The notes under the pieces are model-generated. The model did not search any database and had not been told where the DNA came from. It was given only the letters and a program-made list of their open reading frames with translations. A program made the position numbers and the translations under genes. Source: SIG299 sp045531955 (lineage in GTDB: Bacteria; Bacillota; Clostridia; Lachnospirales; Lachnospiraceae). From it: a stretch of 64,000 bases of DNA. Numbering within the stretch: the first letter of the stretch is position 1; each line of letters starts with the position of its first letter. The stretch spans positions 124,001 to 188,000 of the forward strand of contig JAZSFC010000051.1 in NCBI GenBank assembly GCA_045531955.1, in the 5' to 3' direction. Positions 1 to 7,568 of this stretch are shown one piece after another.

Positions 1-2
1 AA

Positions 3-770
3 ATGGCGGCCGATGGAATTGTAATCCGTGGTATTTATGAACGAAGTGATGCCAAGGTAAGAGAACAGGAGGGTATGAAGCGGGAAAAGGGCTTCTTATC
101 CGAACCTTTTGAAACCAAGGTACAAATTGTGGAAAACGGCGTAAAATATATCGTAGATGTGGAAGACGGCCAAAAAACCGGTTTTTTCCTGGACCAGAAG
201 TACAATCGTCTTGCTATCCAAAAACTTTGTAAGGATGCGCGGGTATTGGATTGCTTTACGCATACCGGTTCGTTTGCTTTAAATGCAGGTATCGCAGGGG
301 CAAAAGAAGTAATCGGTGTAGATGCATCTGATCTCGGATGCCGTCAAGCAGAAGAAAACGCAAAACTCAACGGCTTGGAACATACGGTATCTTTCGTGTG
401 TGCGGATGTTTTTGAACTGTTGCCGGAGTTAGAGGAAAAAGGTGAACTGTTTGATGTGGTTATTTTAGACCCTCCGGCGTTTACAAAATCCAGAAATTCT
501 GTTAAAAATGCCATGAAGGGCTATCGTGAAATTAATATGCGCGGCTTAAAGCTGGTAAAGCCGGGGGGCTATTTTGCTACCTGTTCCTGCTCGCATTTTA
601 TGACGCCGGAACTGTTTACAGAAGTTATAGGTCAGGCAGCAAGAAGTGTGCATAGAAGATTGAAGCAGGTAGAGTATCGTACTCAGGCACCGGATCATCC
701 GATTTTGTGGTCTTCAGAGGAATCTTACTATTTAAAATTCTATATCTTCCAGGTTTGTGAGGATGCGTAA
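3..770 (+). CDS. RlmI-type 23S rRNA (cytosine-5) methyltransferase, 5'-truncated by window edge
   Basis: Class I S-adenosylmethionine-dependent methyltransferase of the RlmI/RlmK-like family (m5C on 23S rRNA). The visible 255 residues hold the Rossmann core: motif I VLDCFTHTGSFALNAG (about residue 80), the acidic motif II residue in VIGVDAS, motif IV DPPAFTKS and the motif VI TCSCS segment that carries the family's catalytic cysteine. Family members are about 390 residues with an N-terminal PUA domain, so roughly 130 residues lie left of the window; the first Met at base 3 is probably internal. It ends 17 bp before the next gene, suggesting co-transcription. The methyltransferase call is secure; the exact target base is inferred. 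Confidence 0.88.
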   Translation: MAADGIVIRGIYERSDAKVREQEGMKREKGFLSEPFETKVQIVENGVKYIVDVEDGQKTGFFLDQKYNRLAIQKLCKDARVLDCFTHTGSFALNAGIAGAKEVIGVDASDLGCRQAEENAKLNGLEHTVSFVCADVFELLPELEEKGELFDVVILDPPAFTKSRNSVKNAMKGYREINMRGLKLVKPGGYFATCSCSHFMTPELFTEVIGQAARSVHRRLKQVEYRTQAPDHPILWSSEESYYLKFYIFQVCEDA

Positions 771-787
771 AGGGGGATACAGTCAAA

Positions 788-2005
788 GTGGACGATAAAA
801 AATTTTTTCGAATGATCTGTAAGCTTATTTTATTTGCCGGGGCAGTTATTCTTGGAATAATGTACAGCAAAGAAGTGCTTGACGCAGGAAAATTGTTGCT
901 TGGCATGCTTACACCGTTTCTGGTAGGTGCAGCCATGGCTTTTGTTTTGAATTTGCCTACAGGATTTATTGAACGAAAGATTTTGGGCAATTGGAAAAAT
1001 CCCAAAGCGGCGGGATTAAAAAGAGGAGTAAGTGTAGTGCTTGCCCTGCTTTTTGTGGTGGCATTGCTTGTATTTGCGGCTTTGATGGTAATTCCGCAGT
1101 TAACAAAAACACTTATGGAACTTGGAAGTGTGATTCCGGCATTCTTTAGGGATTTTATTACTAAACTTGAAGTAATGGCAATGGAATATCCTGAGTGGAA
1201 AGATGCATTTGCAGCTTTGGAAGAACTGAGTATTGACTGGAGTTCGGTGATTAGTTATGTAACCGGTTTCTTAAAAGATGGGTTGGGAAATGTCCTTTCC
1301 TCTACTGTCGGATTTGCCGGAAGTGTGGCAGGTGCACTGTTTGATGGTGTTATTGCATTTGTATTTGCTATTTATATTTTATGCGGTAAGGAAAAACTGG
1401 CTATTCAGGCAAAGAAACTGTTACACGCGTATTTATCTGAAAAATCCTATGAAAAAACTATGAAGGTATTGAGCCTTTGTAATCATAATTTTGCGAAGTT
1501 CATTTCCGGTCAGTGCCTGGAGGCGATAATTCTTGGTACCATGTTTGTGGTTTGCATGACCATATTTGGTATGCCTTATGCAGTATTGGTTGGTGTGCTG
1601 ATTGCATTTACGGCATTGATTCCGATTGTGGGTGCGTTTATCGGCTGTGCGGTAGGTGCGTTCCTGATTTTAATGGTCAGCCCTGTAAAAGCCCTTATAT
1701 TTGTTATTATGTTCCTTGTGTTGCAGCAACTGGAGGGAAATTTGATTTATCCGAGGGTAGTAGGAAATTCCGTTGGCCTTCCTGCTATCTGGGTGCTTGT
1801 GGCAGTGTCGGTTGGCGGCAGCATGTTTGGTGTAGTCGGTATGCTCGTGTTTATTCCGTTGATGTCGACCGTATATGCGTTGCTGAAAGAAAATGTAGCC
1901 AACAGAAACGGCAAGAAAGGTTTTGTTTTACAGGAAACGTTAGCGGAACCGGAACGTAAAACACCGAAAAAAAAGACGCAGAAAAAAGAAAACAAAAGAA
2001 AGTAA
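788..2005 (+). CDS. AI-2E family transporter (polytopic membrane permease)
   Basis: 405-residue polytopic membrane protein of the AI-2E/PerM family, whose members are putative exporters or ion/solute permeases. Hydrophobic segments start near residues 10, 30 and 80, followed by a soluble segment and a C-terminal hydrophobic block containing the family-typical QQLEGNLIYPRVVGNSVGLPAIWVL stretch in shortened form (QQLEGNLIYPRVVG). The C-terminus is a lysine-rich cytoplasmic tail. The start is a GTG at 788 preceded by AAGGGGGA at a good distance. It sits 17 bp after the methyltransferase and 10 bp before the nucleoid-associated protein gene. Family assignment is firm; the substrate is unknown. 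Confidence 0.88.
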   Translation: MDDKKFFRMICKLILFAGAVILGIMYSKEVLDAGKLLLGMLTPFLVGAAMAFVLNLPTGFIERKILGNWKNPKAAGLKRGVSVVLALLFVVALLVFAALMVIPQLTKTLMELGSVIPAFFRDFITKLEVMAMEYPEWKDAFAALEELSIDWSSVISYVTGFLKDGLGNVLSSTVGFAGSVAGALFDGVIAFVFAIYILCGKEKLAIQAKKLLHAYLSEKSYEKTMKVLSLCNHNFAKFISGQCLEAIILGTMFVVCMTIFGMPYAVLVGVLIAFTALIPIVGAFIGCAVGAFLILMVSPVKALIFVIMFLVLQQLEGNLIYPRVVGNSVGLPAIWVLVAVSVGGSMFGVVGMLVFIPLMSTVYALLKENVANRNGKKGFVLQETLAEPERKTPKKKTQKKENKRK

Positions 2006-2015
2006 GGCAAAATAA

Positions 2016-3029
2016 ATGGAAAAAGATGAAATAATTATCCGCAGTGCCATTATGCATATTTTAGATTCTACCGTAGGAATGCCGGTGCTCTCGGATGAAC
2101 TTTTAACATTGACTCCGGATATGAATGATTTTCTTCGAAACCATATTTACAAAGTGATTTCCGGAGACGAATTAAAAACCTGTGTATTTGATGAAGAGAA
2201 TTCCGAGGTGTACCACCTGATTCAGGAATTTTCGGAAGAGAATATGGTAGAAACCACGAAAAAGCTGGCTGAATTATTGTATAGTATTATGAACGCTAAC
2301 ATTGCGATTCCTCCGGCAGATGTGTTTTTTGTAACCTATCAGATGGAATCCCGGCAGCATCTTGCAATCCTGAAAATGAATTACAAGGAAGTGTATATGC
2401 ATTATACTTCCTTGAATGAAGAGGATGGTAATGTGAATGATGTAATGAAGCAATGCTGTGCTTTGCCAGGCAACGGAGGAAGACTTTCCGAGGCAGTGAC
2501 GATTTCCCTGGAAGAAAATACGGTACAGTTAATTGAAAAGAAGGCGGAAATCAACGGGGCCAAGGTAAACTATCTGTCCGAAGTGTATTTACAGTGCCAT
2601 GCAAAAATGTCTCAGAAGACAAAGCTGGATATTGTGACCAAGGCGGTAGACCAGATAAATAAAAAGTATTTTGAGGATGATTTTGAAAAGAAGATGGAGG
2701 CAAAAAGCGTCATCCATAATACGTATGCGGAGCAGGGGGCGTTGGTTCCGGAAAAAATCGGGGAAGAATTGTTTGGTGCTGTTCCCGAAATTAAAGAGGA
2801 GTTTGTAGAAAAATTGGAAAAGTACAAGCTTCCGAAAGAAGAAATCACAGTTAAAAATGAGAAAACTACTAAAAAGTTTGAAAAACAGTTTTTAACTACA
2901 GATTCCGGGATTGAAATCAATATTCCGATGGAAGAATATAATAACAAGCAGCATGTGGAGTTTATTACAAATCCGGACGGAACCATTTCCGTATTGATTA
3001 AAAATGTAAACCGTATCACGTCAAAATAA
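2016..3029 (+). CDS. Nucleoid-associated protein, NdpA family (37 kDa)
   Basis: 337 residues matching the NdpA/YejK nucleoid-associated family in overall pattern: an N-terminal segment with IRSAIMHILD, a DVFFVTYQ core strand, and a C-terminal half with FITNPDGTISVLIKNV. YejK-type proteins bind DNA and, in E. coli, topoisomerases; the role in Clostridia is not established. The gene follows the AI-2E gene by 10 bp and ends at a strong intrinsic terminator, so it closes that operon. The start ATG at 2016 has only a weak purine-rich stretch (AAGTAAGGCAAAATAA) upstream. Family call is good; function is inferred from family. Confidence 0.75.
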   Translation: MEKDEIIIRSAIMHILDSTVGMPVLSDELLTLTPDMNDFLRNHIYKVISGDELKTCVFDEENSEVYHLIQEFSEENMVETTKKLAELLYSIMNANIAIPPADVFFVTYQMESRQHLAILKMNYKEVYMHYTSLNEEDGNVNDVMKQCCALPGNGGRLSEAVTISLEENTVQLIEKKAEINGAKVNYLSEVYLQCHAKMSQKTKLDIVTKAVDQINKKYFEDDFEKKMEAKSVIHNTYAEQGALVPEKIGEELFGAVPEIKEEFVEKLEKYKLPKEEITVKNEKTTKKFEKQFLTTDSGIEINIPMEEYNNKQHVEFITNPDGTISVLIKNVNRITSK

Positions 3030-3030
3030 A

Positions 3031-3083
3031 AAGATTCCGTTACAGTGACTTTATAAACAGTGGAACTGTATCGGAATCTTTTT
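3031..3083 (+). terminator. Intrinsic terminator after ndpA-like gene
   Basis: AAGATTCCG...ACAGT pairs with ACTGTATCGGAATCTT across a short AT-rich loop, followed by TTTT. It closes the rlmI-like/AI-2E/NdpA operon. Confidence 0.85.
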
Positions 3084-3122
3084 GATTAATATTAGAAACA
3101 AATTAGAAAATGATTAACTATA

Positions 3123-3151
3123 TTGACATATAATATTATACGTCGTATAGT
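3123..3151 (+). promoter_or_regulatory. Sigma-A promoter of the PadR-DUF1700-DUF4097 operon
   Basis: TTGACA at 3123-3128, a 17 bp spacer and TATAGT at 3146-3151, about 40 bp ahead of the PadR start codon. The spacer and -10 are covered by a dyad operator. Confidence 0.8.
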
Positions 3152-3154
3152 ATT
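3132..3154. promoter_or_regulatory. PadR operator: 23 bp dyad over the spacer and -10
   Basis: AATATTATACG-T-CGTATAGTATT is a 23 bp palindrome with a single T/G mismatch pair, centred at 3143. Occupancy would mask the -10 element, as expected for autorepression by the PadR regulator encoded directly downstream. Confidence 0.7.
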
Positions 3155-3192
3155 GCTATCAAAACAATATTGTTTCAGTTAAGGAGGTTTAA

Positions 3193-3510
3193 ATGGTATT
3201 TAATACAGGAGCAGCGCTTCTGGATGCCATTGTCCTGGCGGCGGTACAAAAAGAACCGGAAGGCACGTATGGGTATAAAATTACCCAGGAGGCAAGAGGT
3301 GTTTTGGAACTGTCGGAATCCACACTGTATCCGGTGTTGCGAAGATTGCAGAAGGATGAGTGCCTGGAAACCTATGACATGGAATTCGGAGGCAGAAATC
3401 GAAGATATTACAAAATCACGGAAAAGGGAAGAAAACAGTTAATGTTATACTGTCAGGAGTGGAGGAACTATTCCGGAAAAATCGCAAGGCTGTTTGAGGA
3501 GGTAATGTAA
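3193..3510 (+). CDS. PadR family transcriptional regulator
   Basis: 105-residue PadR-type winged-helix repressor. The hallmark region LDAIVLAAVQKEPEGTYGYK...LELSESTLYPVLRRL and the basic wing RNRRYYKITEKG are visible, followed by a short C-terminal helix. The ATG at 3193 is preceded by AAGGAGG. The gene leads an operon with a DUF1700 protein (GTG start one base after its stop) and a DUF4097 protein, the usual PadR-DUF1700-DUF4097 arrangement of Firmicutes that is thought to respond to envelope or membrane-active stress. A near-perfect dyad overlaps its own promoter, so autorepression is likely. Confidence 0.92.
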   Translation: MVFNTGAALLDAIVLAAVQKEPEGTYGYKITQEARGVLELSESTLYPVLRRLQKDECLETYDMEFGGRNRRYYKITEKGRKQLMLYCQEWRNYSGKIARLFEEVM

Positions 3511-4215
3511 GTGTCCAGAAAAGAATTTATGGAAGAACTTCAGGTATTGCTTGGAGAACTCCCAAAAGAGGAGAGAGAAGAAGCGATTCGTTATTACGAG
3601 TCATATTTTGAAGAAGCGGGTGCAGAGCAGGAACAGGTAGTATTAGAAGAGCTTGGTTCCGCCGGAAGAATTGCAGCCCAGATATTACGTGATTACCGCA
3701 TGGAAAACGGTGGAGGTGTTTACACCGAACAGGGATACCGGGACGCGGAAGGTGACAAACAGACACCGGTGCGTTATGCAGAAGAAAAACAAAGTGATGC
3801 TTCGTCAGGTTCCGGAGTCACCATCACAAAGAAGGGATTAAGCGGAGGTTCCTTAGTAGTGGCTATTTTGATTGCAATTCTGACCTTCCCAATCTGGATT
3901 TCTGTTTTGGCGACCGCCTTTGGTCTTCTGATGGGATTGTTCGGTGCAAGTATCGGTATTACCGTAGGTTTTGGTGTTGGCGGTATCGGTTGCATCATCG
4001 GTGGTGTGGCTGCTTTTGCGGTTGGTGTATTTAAAACCCTTACCGTTCCGGTAGTCGGAGCAGGTTTAATTGCTATGGGCCTTTTGGCGTTTGGCGCCGG
4101 TTGCTTAATGATTGCAGTTGTTGGAGGCATTATAAAGCTTGCTATTTGGGTTATGAAAGGATTAATTAATCTGCTTGGCAGAATATTCCACGGAAAAAAG
4201 GAGGCAAGAGCATGA
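3511..4215 (+). CDS. DUF1700 (HAAS-domain) membrane protein
   Basis: 234 residues. The N-terminal 60 residues form the charged helical DUF1700/HAAS motif (MSRKEFMEELQVLLGELP...EEAIRYYESYFEEA). A hydrophilic linker is followed by three or four glycine-rich hydrophobic segments (about residues 110-215), and the tail is basic. The start is GTG, immediately after the PadR stop codon, with GGAGG inside the padR end. Family members partner with PadR regulators and DUF4097 proteins and are thought to act as membrane-associated sensors or anti-regulators; that role is family inference. It overlaps the next start by four bases (ATGA), so translation is probably coupled. Confidence 0.8.
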   Translation: MSRKEFMEELQVLLGELPKEEREEAIRYYESYFEEAGAEQEQVVLEELGSAGRIAAQILRDYRMENGGGVYTEQGYRDAEGDKQTPVRYAEEKQSDASSGSGVTITKKGLSGGSLVVAILIAILTFPIWISVLATAFGLLMGLFGASIGITVGFGVGGIGCIIGGVAAFAVGVFKTLTVPVVGAGLIAMGLLAFGAGCLMIAVVGGIIKLAIWVMKGLINLLGRIFHGKKEARA

Positions 4216-5141
4216 AAAAGTTTTGGAAAGCAACACTGATTCCCGGAGTTATTTGCATTTTGGCAGGTTTAGTATTATCTGCGATTCTGACCTTCGGTTT
4301 TCATGAGGAATTGTTGGAGCATGCGGATGAATTCAGTATCAATGAAGAGAATTTTTTTGAATACTTTGATAATGACAGATTCGTAAGCGTAACAAGATCC
4401 GGAAAACGTTATGATACGTCTGAAACAAAGGAATCTTATCATTTTGTAGCGGAACAGGGAGAAATCGTTACCGGAATCAATTTTGAAATTGCAGTAGGTG
4501 AAGTGGATATAAGAACCGGTGACACCATGGAGGTTGTGGTGACGGATATGTTTGAAAATGCCATTTCTTCTTATGTGGAGGATGGCGTGTGGTACATTAA
4601 AGATAGTCTTATCGGCAGCGGAAGTGTACATTCAGAGTATTCACCGGAGATAACCATTACGATACCGGAGAATCTTGATTTGGAAGATATGACAATTTAT
4701 CTTGCTGCCGGTTTGATGAATGCAGAAAATCTTGTGGCAAAGGATATGCAGCTGGAAGTGGATGCAGGTAGTATAAAAGTATTTTACCTGATGGCGGATA
4801 ATTCCCTGAAAATTAAAAATGGTGTCGGTGAAGTAAAGATATATGATGCAAAAGTAAACAATCTTACAATAGAAGAAGGTATTGGTGCCATTGATGTTAC
4901 AGGAGTAGTGACAGGACACAATATGATTAAAGGCGGCATCGGCGAAGTAAAACTGACCTTAGCAGACCGTAGCCGGGTGGATTTTAATTACAAGGTTACC
5001 TGTGGTATTGGTGAAGCAGAAATCGGAAATATGAGGTTTAACGGTAATACGGAAAACTTCAGCTATGACCGGGGAAAAGCAGATTATTTTGAACTGGATT
5101 GCGGTATCGGTCATATCGAAATTGATGTAAACGGAAATTAA
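4212..5141 (+). CDS. DUF4097 family beta-strand repeat protein (membrane-anchored)
   Basis: 309 residues: an N-terminal transmembrane anchor (about residues 8-28) followed by an extracellular region built of short repeated strands. The repeats are obvious as recurring G-[IV]-G-x-[AIV]-[EDK]-[VI] units (GVGEVKI, GIGAIDV, GIGEVKL, GIGEAEI, GIGHIEI), typical of the DUF4097 beta-roll. The ATG overlaps the DUF1700 stop (ATGA), indicating a tight translational unit with it. A right-handed beta-helix outside the membrane with a cytosolic PadR repressor suggests an envelope-stress module; this is inference from context. Confidence 0.8.
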   Translation: MKKFWKATLIPGVICILAGLVLSAILTFGFHEELLEHADEFSINEENFFEYFDNDRFVSVTRSGKRYDTSETKESYHFVAEQGEIVTGINFEIAVGEVDIRTGDTMEVVVTDMFENAISSYVEDGVWYIKDSLIGSGSVHSEYSPEITITIPENLDLEDMTIYLAAGLMNAENLVAKDMQLEVDAGSIKVFYLMADNSLKIKNGVGEVKIYDAKVNNLTIEEGIGAIDVTGVVTGHNMIKGGIGEVKLTLADRSRVDFNYKVTCGIGEAEIGNMRFNGNTENFSYDRGKADYFELDCGIGHIEIDVNGN

Positions 5142-5232
5142 CAAAAGGTTAGAAGTAAATTAGAAATGAACCGGAACGGTTGCATTTTATATAAAATCAT
5201 TGTAAACTAATATCAAACAAAAGAATTTACAC

Positions 5233-5304
5233 AACAAGGAGGATAAATCCTCTGCCCGCATAAGCGGGCGGGCATTTTCCTTCGGAAAACAAGGAGGATT
5301 AAAT
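5233..5304 (+). promoter_or_regulatory. pspC leader with duplicated Shine-Dalgarno and anti-SD
   Basis: AACAAGGAGGAT occurs twice (5233-5244 and 5288-5299); only the second precedes a start codon. The first copy is followed by AATCCTC (5246-5252), a perfect 7-nt complement of GAGGATT in the second copy (5294-5300). Between them lie GCCCGC-ATAA-GCGGGC (5254-5269) and a TTTTC-cUUCGg-AAAA hairpin. The anti-SD could sequester the working ribosome site. Regulation is inferred; the repeats and complements are directly visible. Confidence 0.55.
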
Positions 5305-5305
5305 C

Positions 5306-5485
5306 ATGAAAAAATTACACAAATCTCAGGTAGATAAGAAGCTTTGCGGTGTATGCGGAGGTATTGCAGAATACTTCAATATTGATCCGACATTAGTACG
5401 TTTATTATGGATCTTATTCAGCCTTGCAGGTGGTGCAGGTCTTCTTTGCTACATCATTGCAGCAATTATTATGCCGGAGGCATAG
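5306..5485 (+). CDS. PspC domain protein (small membrane protein)
   Basis: 59-residue PspC-domain protein. The family core is clear: KLHKSQVDKKLCGVCGGIAEYF followed by DPTLVRLLW and one or two hydrophobic helices ending IIAAIIMPEA. PspC proteins respond to envelope stress. The ATG has AAGGAGG seven bases upstream. It lies 164 bp behind the PadR-DUF1700-DUF4097 operon, with its own structured leader, and fits the same envelope-stress theme. Length is normal for stand-alone Firmicute PspC proteins. Confidence 0.88.
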   Translation: MKKLHKSQVDKKLCGVCGGIAEYFNIDPTLVRLLWILFSLAGGAGLLCYIIAAIIMPEA

Positions 5486-5501
5486 TAGGATGATTTTTCA
5501 A

Positions 5502-5640
5502 ATGGGATAACAGTGCAGATTATCCCATGTGTTGAAGTTTTGCTTTTTTATAGTGTAAACTAATCCGGGTTTTTAAATATCACTTGCCAGACCGTCAGCG
5601 ATGAGCGGGTCAGGAAAGTGATATTTGAAAACCCGGATTT
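5502..5640 (+). terminator. Terminator region after pspC (two hairpins)
   Basis: A small hairpin ATGGGATAA/TTATCCCAT (5502-5528) is followed by a long one: AATCCGGGTTTTTAAATATCACT (5562-5584) pairs with 5617-5639, then TTTTT. The apex 5590-5611 carries a 22-nt segment whose reverse complement matches the apex of the tyrS terminator (41065-41086) at 21 of 22 positions. Confidence 0.8.
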
Positions 5641-5661
5641 TTTAGTAGAAAAAAGCAAAAA

Positions 5662-5690
5662 TTGAGTTGTTTTTTCTACGCGTGTATGAT
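5662..5690 (+). promoter_or_regulatory. Probable promoter of argS
   Basis: TTGAGT at 5662-5667, 17 bp spacer, TATGAT at 5685-5690, about 63 bp upstream of the argS start codon. One mismatch from consensus in each box. Confidence 0.6.
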
Positions 5691-5753
5691 AACATGAAAT
5701 ATGTATGAGGATTAAAACAAGATATAACATTTTTAGAAAAACGGAGGAATGTC

Positions 5754-7541
5754 ATGAGAACTTTTATTGACATCATTAGTGAAGATTTAAAGCAGGCTTT
5801 TGCTGCTTGCGGATATGCGGAGAAATATGGTCAGGCAACGGTATCCAACCGTCCTGATTTATGCCAGTACCAGTGTAACGGTGCCATGGCTGCCGCAAAA
5901 GAATATAAAAAAGCGCCTATTATGATTGCCCAGGAGGTTGTGGCTGCACTTGACAAAAAGAAGTTTGCAGAAGTAACTGCTATTGCACCGGGATTCATCA
6001 ACATAAAGGTTTGCCCATATTATCTTACATTGTACCTGCAGGATATGATAACTGCAAAAAAGTACGGTTATGAAGAGCAGGGCAAGGGTCAGAAGATAAT
6101 TGTAGACTATGGCGGACCAAACGTAGCAAAGCCACTGCATATCGGTCATCTTCGTTCTGCGGTTATCGGTGAAAGTATTAAGAGAATCTGCAAATTTGCG
6201 GGCGCCGATGCTATCGGCGATGTGCATCTTGGCGACTGGGGCTTACAGATGGGTCTTATTATTGAAGAATTAAAGGTACGTCAGCCGGAACTTTGCTACT
6301 TTGATGAAAGCTACACCGGCGAATATCCGGCAGAAGCACCATTTACAATAAGTGAGCTGGAAGAAATTTATCCGGCAGCAAGTGCCAAGTCTAAGGTGGA
6401 TGAAGAATTTAAGGCAAAGGCCCATGAGGCAACTGCAAAGCTTCAGTCCGGATACGCACCTTATATTGCAGTATGGAAGCACATCCTGGCGGTTTCCGTG
6501 GCGGATTTAAAGAAAAACTATGAAAACTTAAATGTAGATTTTGAATACTGGCTCGGTGAAAGCGATGCACAGCCTTACATTCCTGCTATGTTAGAAGATA
6601 TGGTGGCAAAGGGTTATGCAAGAGAAAGCATGGGTGCCCTGGTTGTGGATATTGCACAGGAGAACGATACCAAGGAGCTTCCTCCGTGTATCGTTAGAAA
6701 GTCCGACGGTGCAGCAATTTATGAAACTACCGACCTGGCAACCATTATCCAGCGTGAGAAGGATTTCAATCCGGACCGCTACCTCTACGTAGTAGACAAG
6801 CGTCAGGATTTACATTTTGTTCAGGTATTCCGTGCTGCTAAGAAGTGTGGCTTGTTACCGGCAGAAAAGGAATTGTTATTCCTTGGTTTCGGTACCGTAA
6901 ACGGCAAGGACGGTAAGCCGTTTAAGACCCGTGACGGCGGAGTTATGCGTCTGGAAAACTTAATTGCAGGCGTAAATGAAGAAGTATTCAACAAGGTGAT
7001 GTCCGGTCGTGAAATGCCGGAAGAGGAAGCACGTGCTATTGCAAAAACCGTTGGTCTGGCAGCCCTTAAGTATGCAGATTTGTCCAACCAGATTGCAAAG
7101 GACTATATTTTCGATATCGACCGTTTCACTTCCTTCGAAGGAAACACAGGTCCGTATATTCTTTACACCATGGTCCGTATTAAGTCCATCCTGGCAAAAT
7201 ACGCAGAAACTGTGGGTGCTGCAGAAGGTAGTATTGCCCATCCTTACGGTGGTGAGACTGAAACCAGAACTTATGGCGATGCAGAAATTGACTTAATGTT
7301 AACTGCGGCAAAATTTAATGATGTGGTAGCCAAAACCTATGAAGAACTGGCACCGCACAAGCTTTGTCAGTACATTTACGAAATGGCAAACGCATTTAAC
7401 AGTTTCTATCACGGAAACAAGATTATGAGTGAAGAAGACAAGAAAAAGCAGAGTGAATGGATTGCACTGATTACCTTAGTGTTAAAACTCTTAGAAACCT
7501 GTATCGGTTTACTTGGCTTTGAAGCACCGGAACGTATGTAA
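5754..7541 (+). CDS. argS: Arginyl-tRNA synthetase
   Basis: 595 residues, class I aminoacyl-tRNA synthetase charging tRNA-Arg in the cytoplasm. An N-terminal Add-1 domain (about 1-100) is followed by the catalytic Rossmann core with PLHIGHLRSA (HIGH at 129-132), the arginyl-specific TTDLATIIQRE and YVVDKRQDLHF motifs, and a C-terminal DALR anticodon-binding domain (NTGPYILYTMVRIKSIL onward). As in many ArgRS enzymes the KMSK signature is degenerate (KPFKTRDGG). Start ATG has ACGGAGGA upstream. It has its own promoter; the ATPase gene follows after 27 bp, so some read-through is possible. Confidence 0.96.
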   Translation: MRTFIDIISEDLKQAFAACGYAEKYGQATVSNRPDLCQYQCNGAMAAAKEYKKAPIMIAQEVVAALDKKKFAEVTAIAPGFINIKVCPYYLTLYLQDMITAKKYGYEEQGKGQKIIVDYGGPNVAKPLHIGHLRSAVIGESIKRICKFAGADAIGDVHLGDWGLQMGLIIEELKVRQPELCYFDESYTGEYPAEAPFTISELEEIYPAASAKSKVDEEFKAKAHEATAKLQSGYAPYIAVWKHILAVSVADLKKNYENLNVDFEYWLGESDAQPYIPAMLEDMVAKGYARESMGALVVDIAQENDTKELPPCIVRKSDGAAIYETTDLATIIQREKDFNPDRYLYVVDKRQDLHFVQVFRAAKKCGLLPAEKELLFLGFGTVNGKDGKPFKTRDGGVMRLENLIAGVNEEVFNKVMSGREMPEEEARAIAKTVGLAALKYADLSNQIAKDYIFDIDRFTSFEGNTGPYILYTMVRIKSILAKYAETVGAAEGSIAHPYGGETETRTYGDAEIDLMLTAAKFNDVVAKTYEELAPHKLCQYIYEMANAFNSFYHGNKIMSEEDKKKQSEWIALITLVLKLLETCIGLLGFEAPERM

Positions 7542-7568
7542 AAGATAAGTTTGGAGGAGCAGCAAAAT

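Noticed and set aside
1513..1959. 148-residue rightward ORF in the AI-2E gene
   Set aside because: Frame shadow of a clear membrane protein gene; Cys/Trp-rich composition of a non-coding frame.
5251..5263. Tiny leader ORF (CTG CCC GCA TAA) behind the first Shine-Dalgarno of the pspC leader
   Set aside because: Only three codons with a CTG start; more likely a coincidence within the hairpin.
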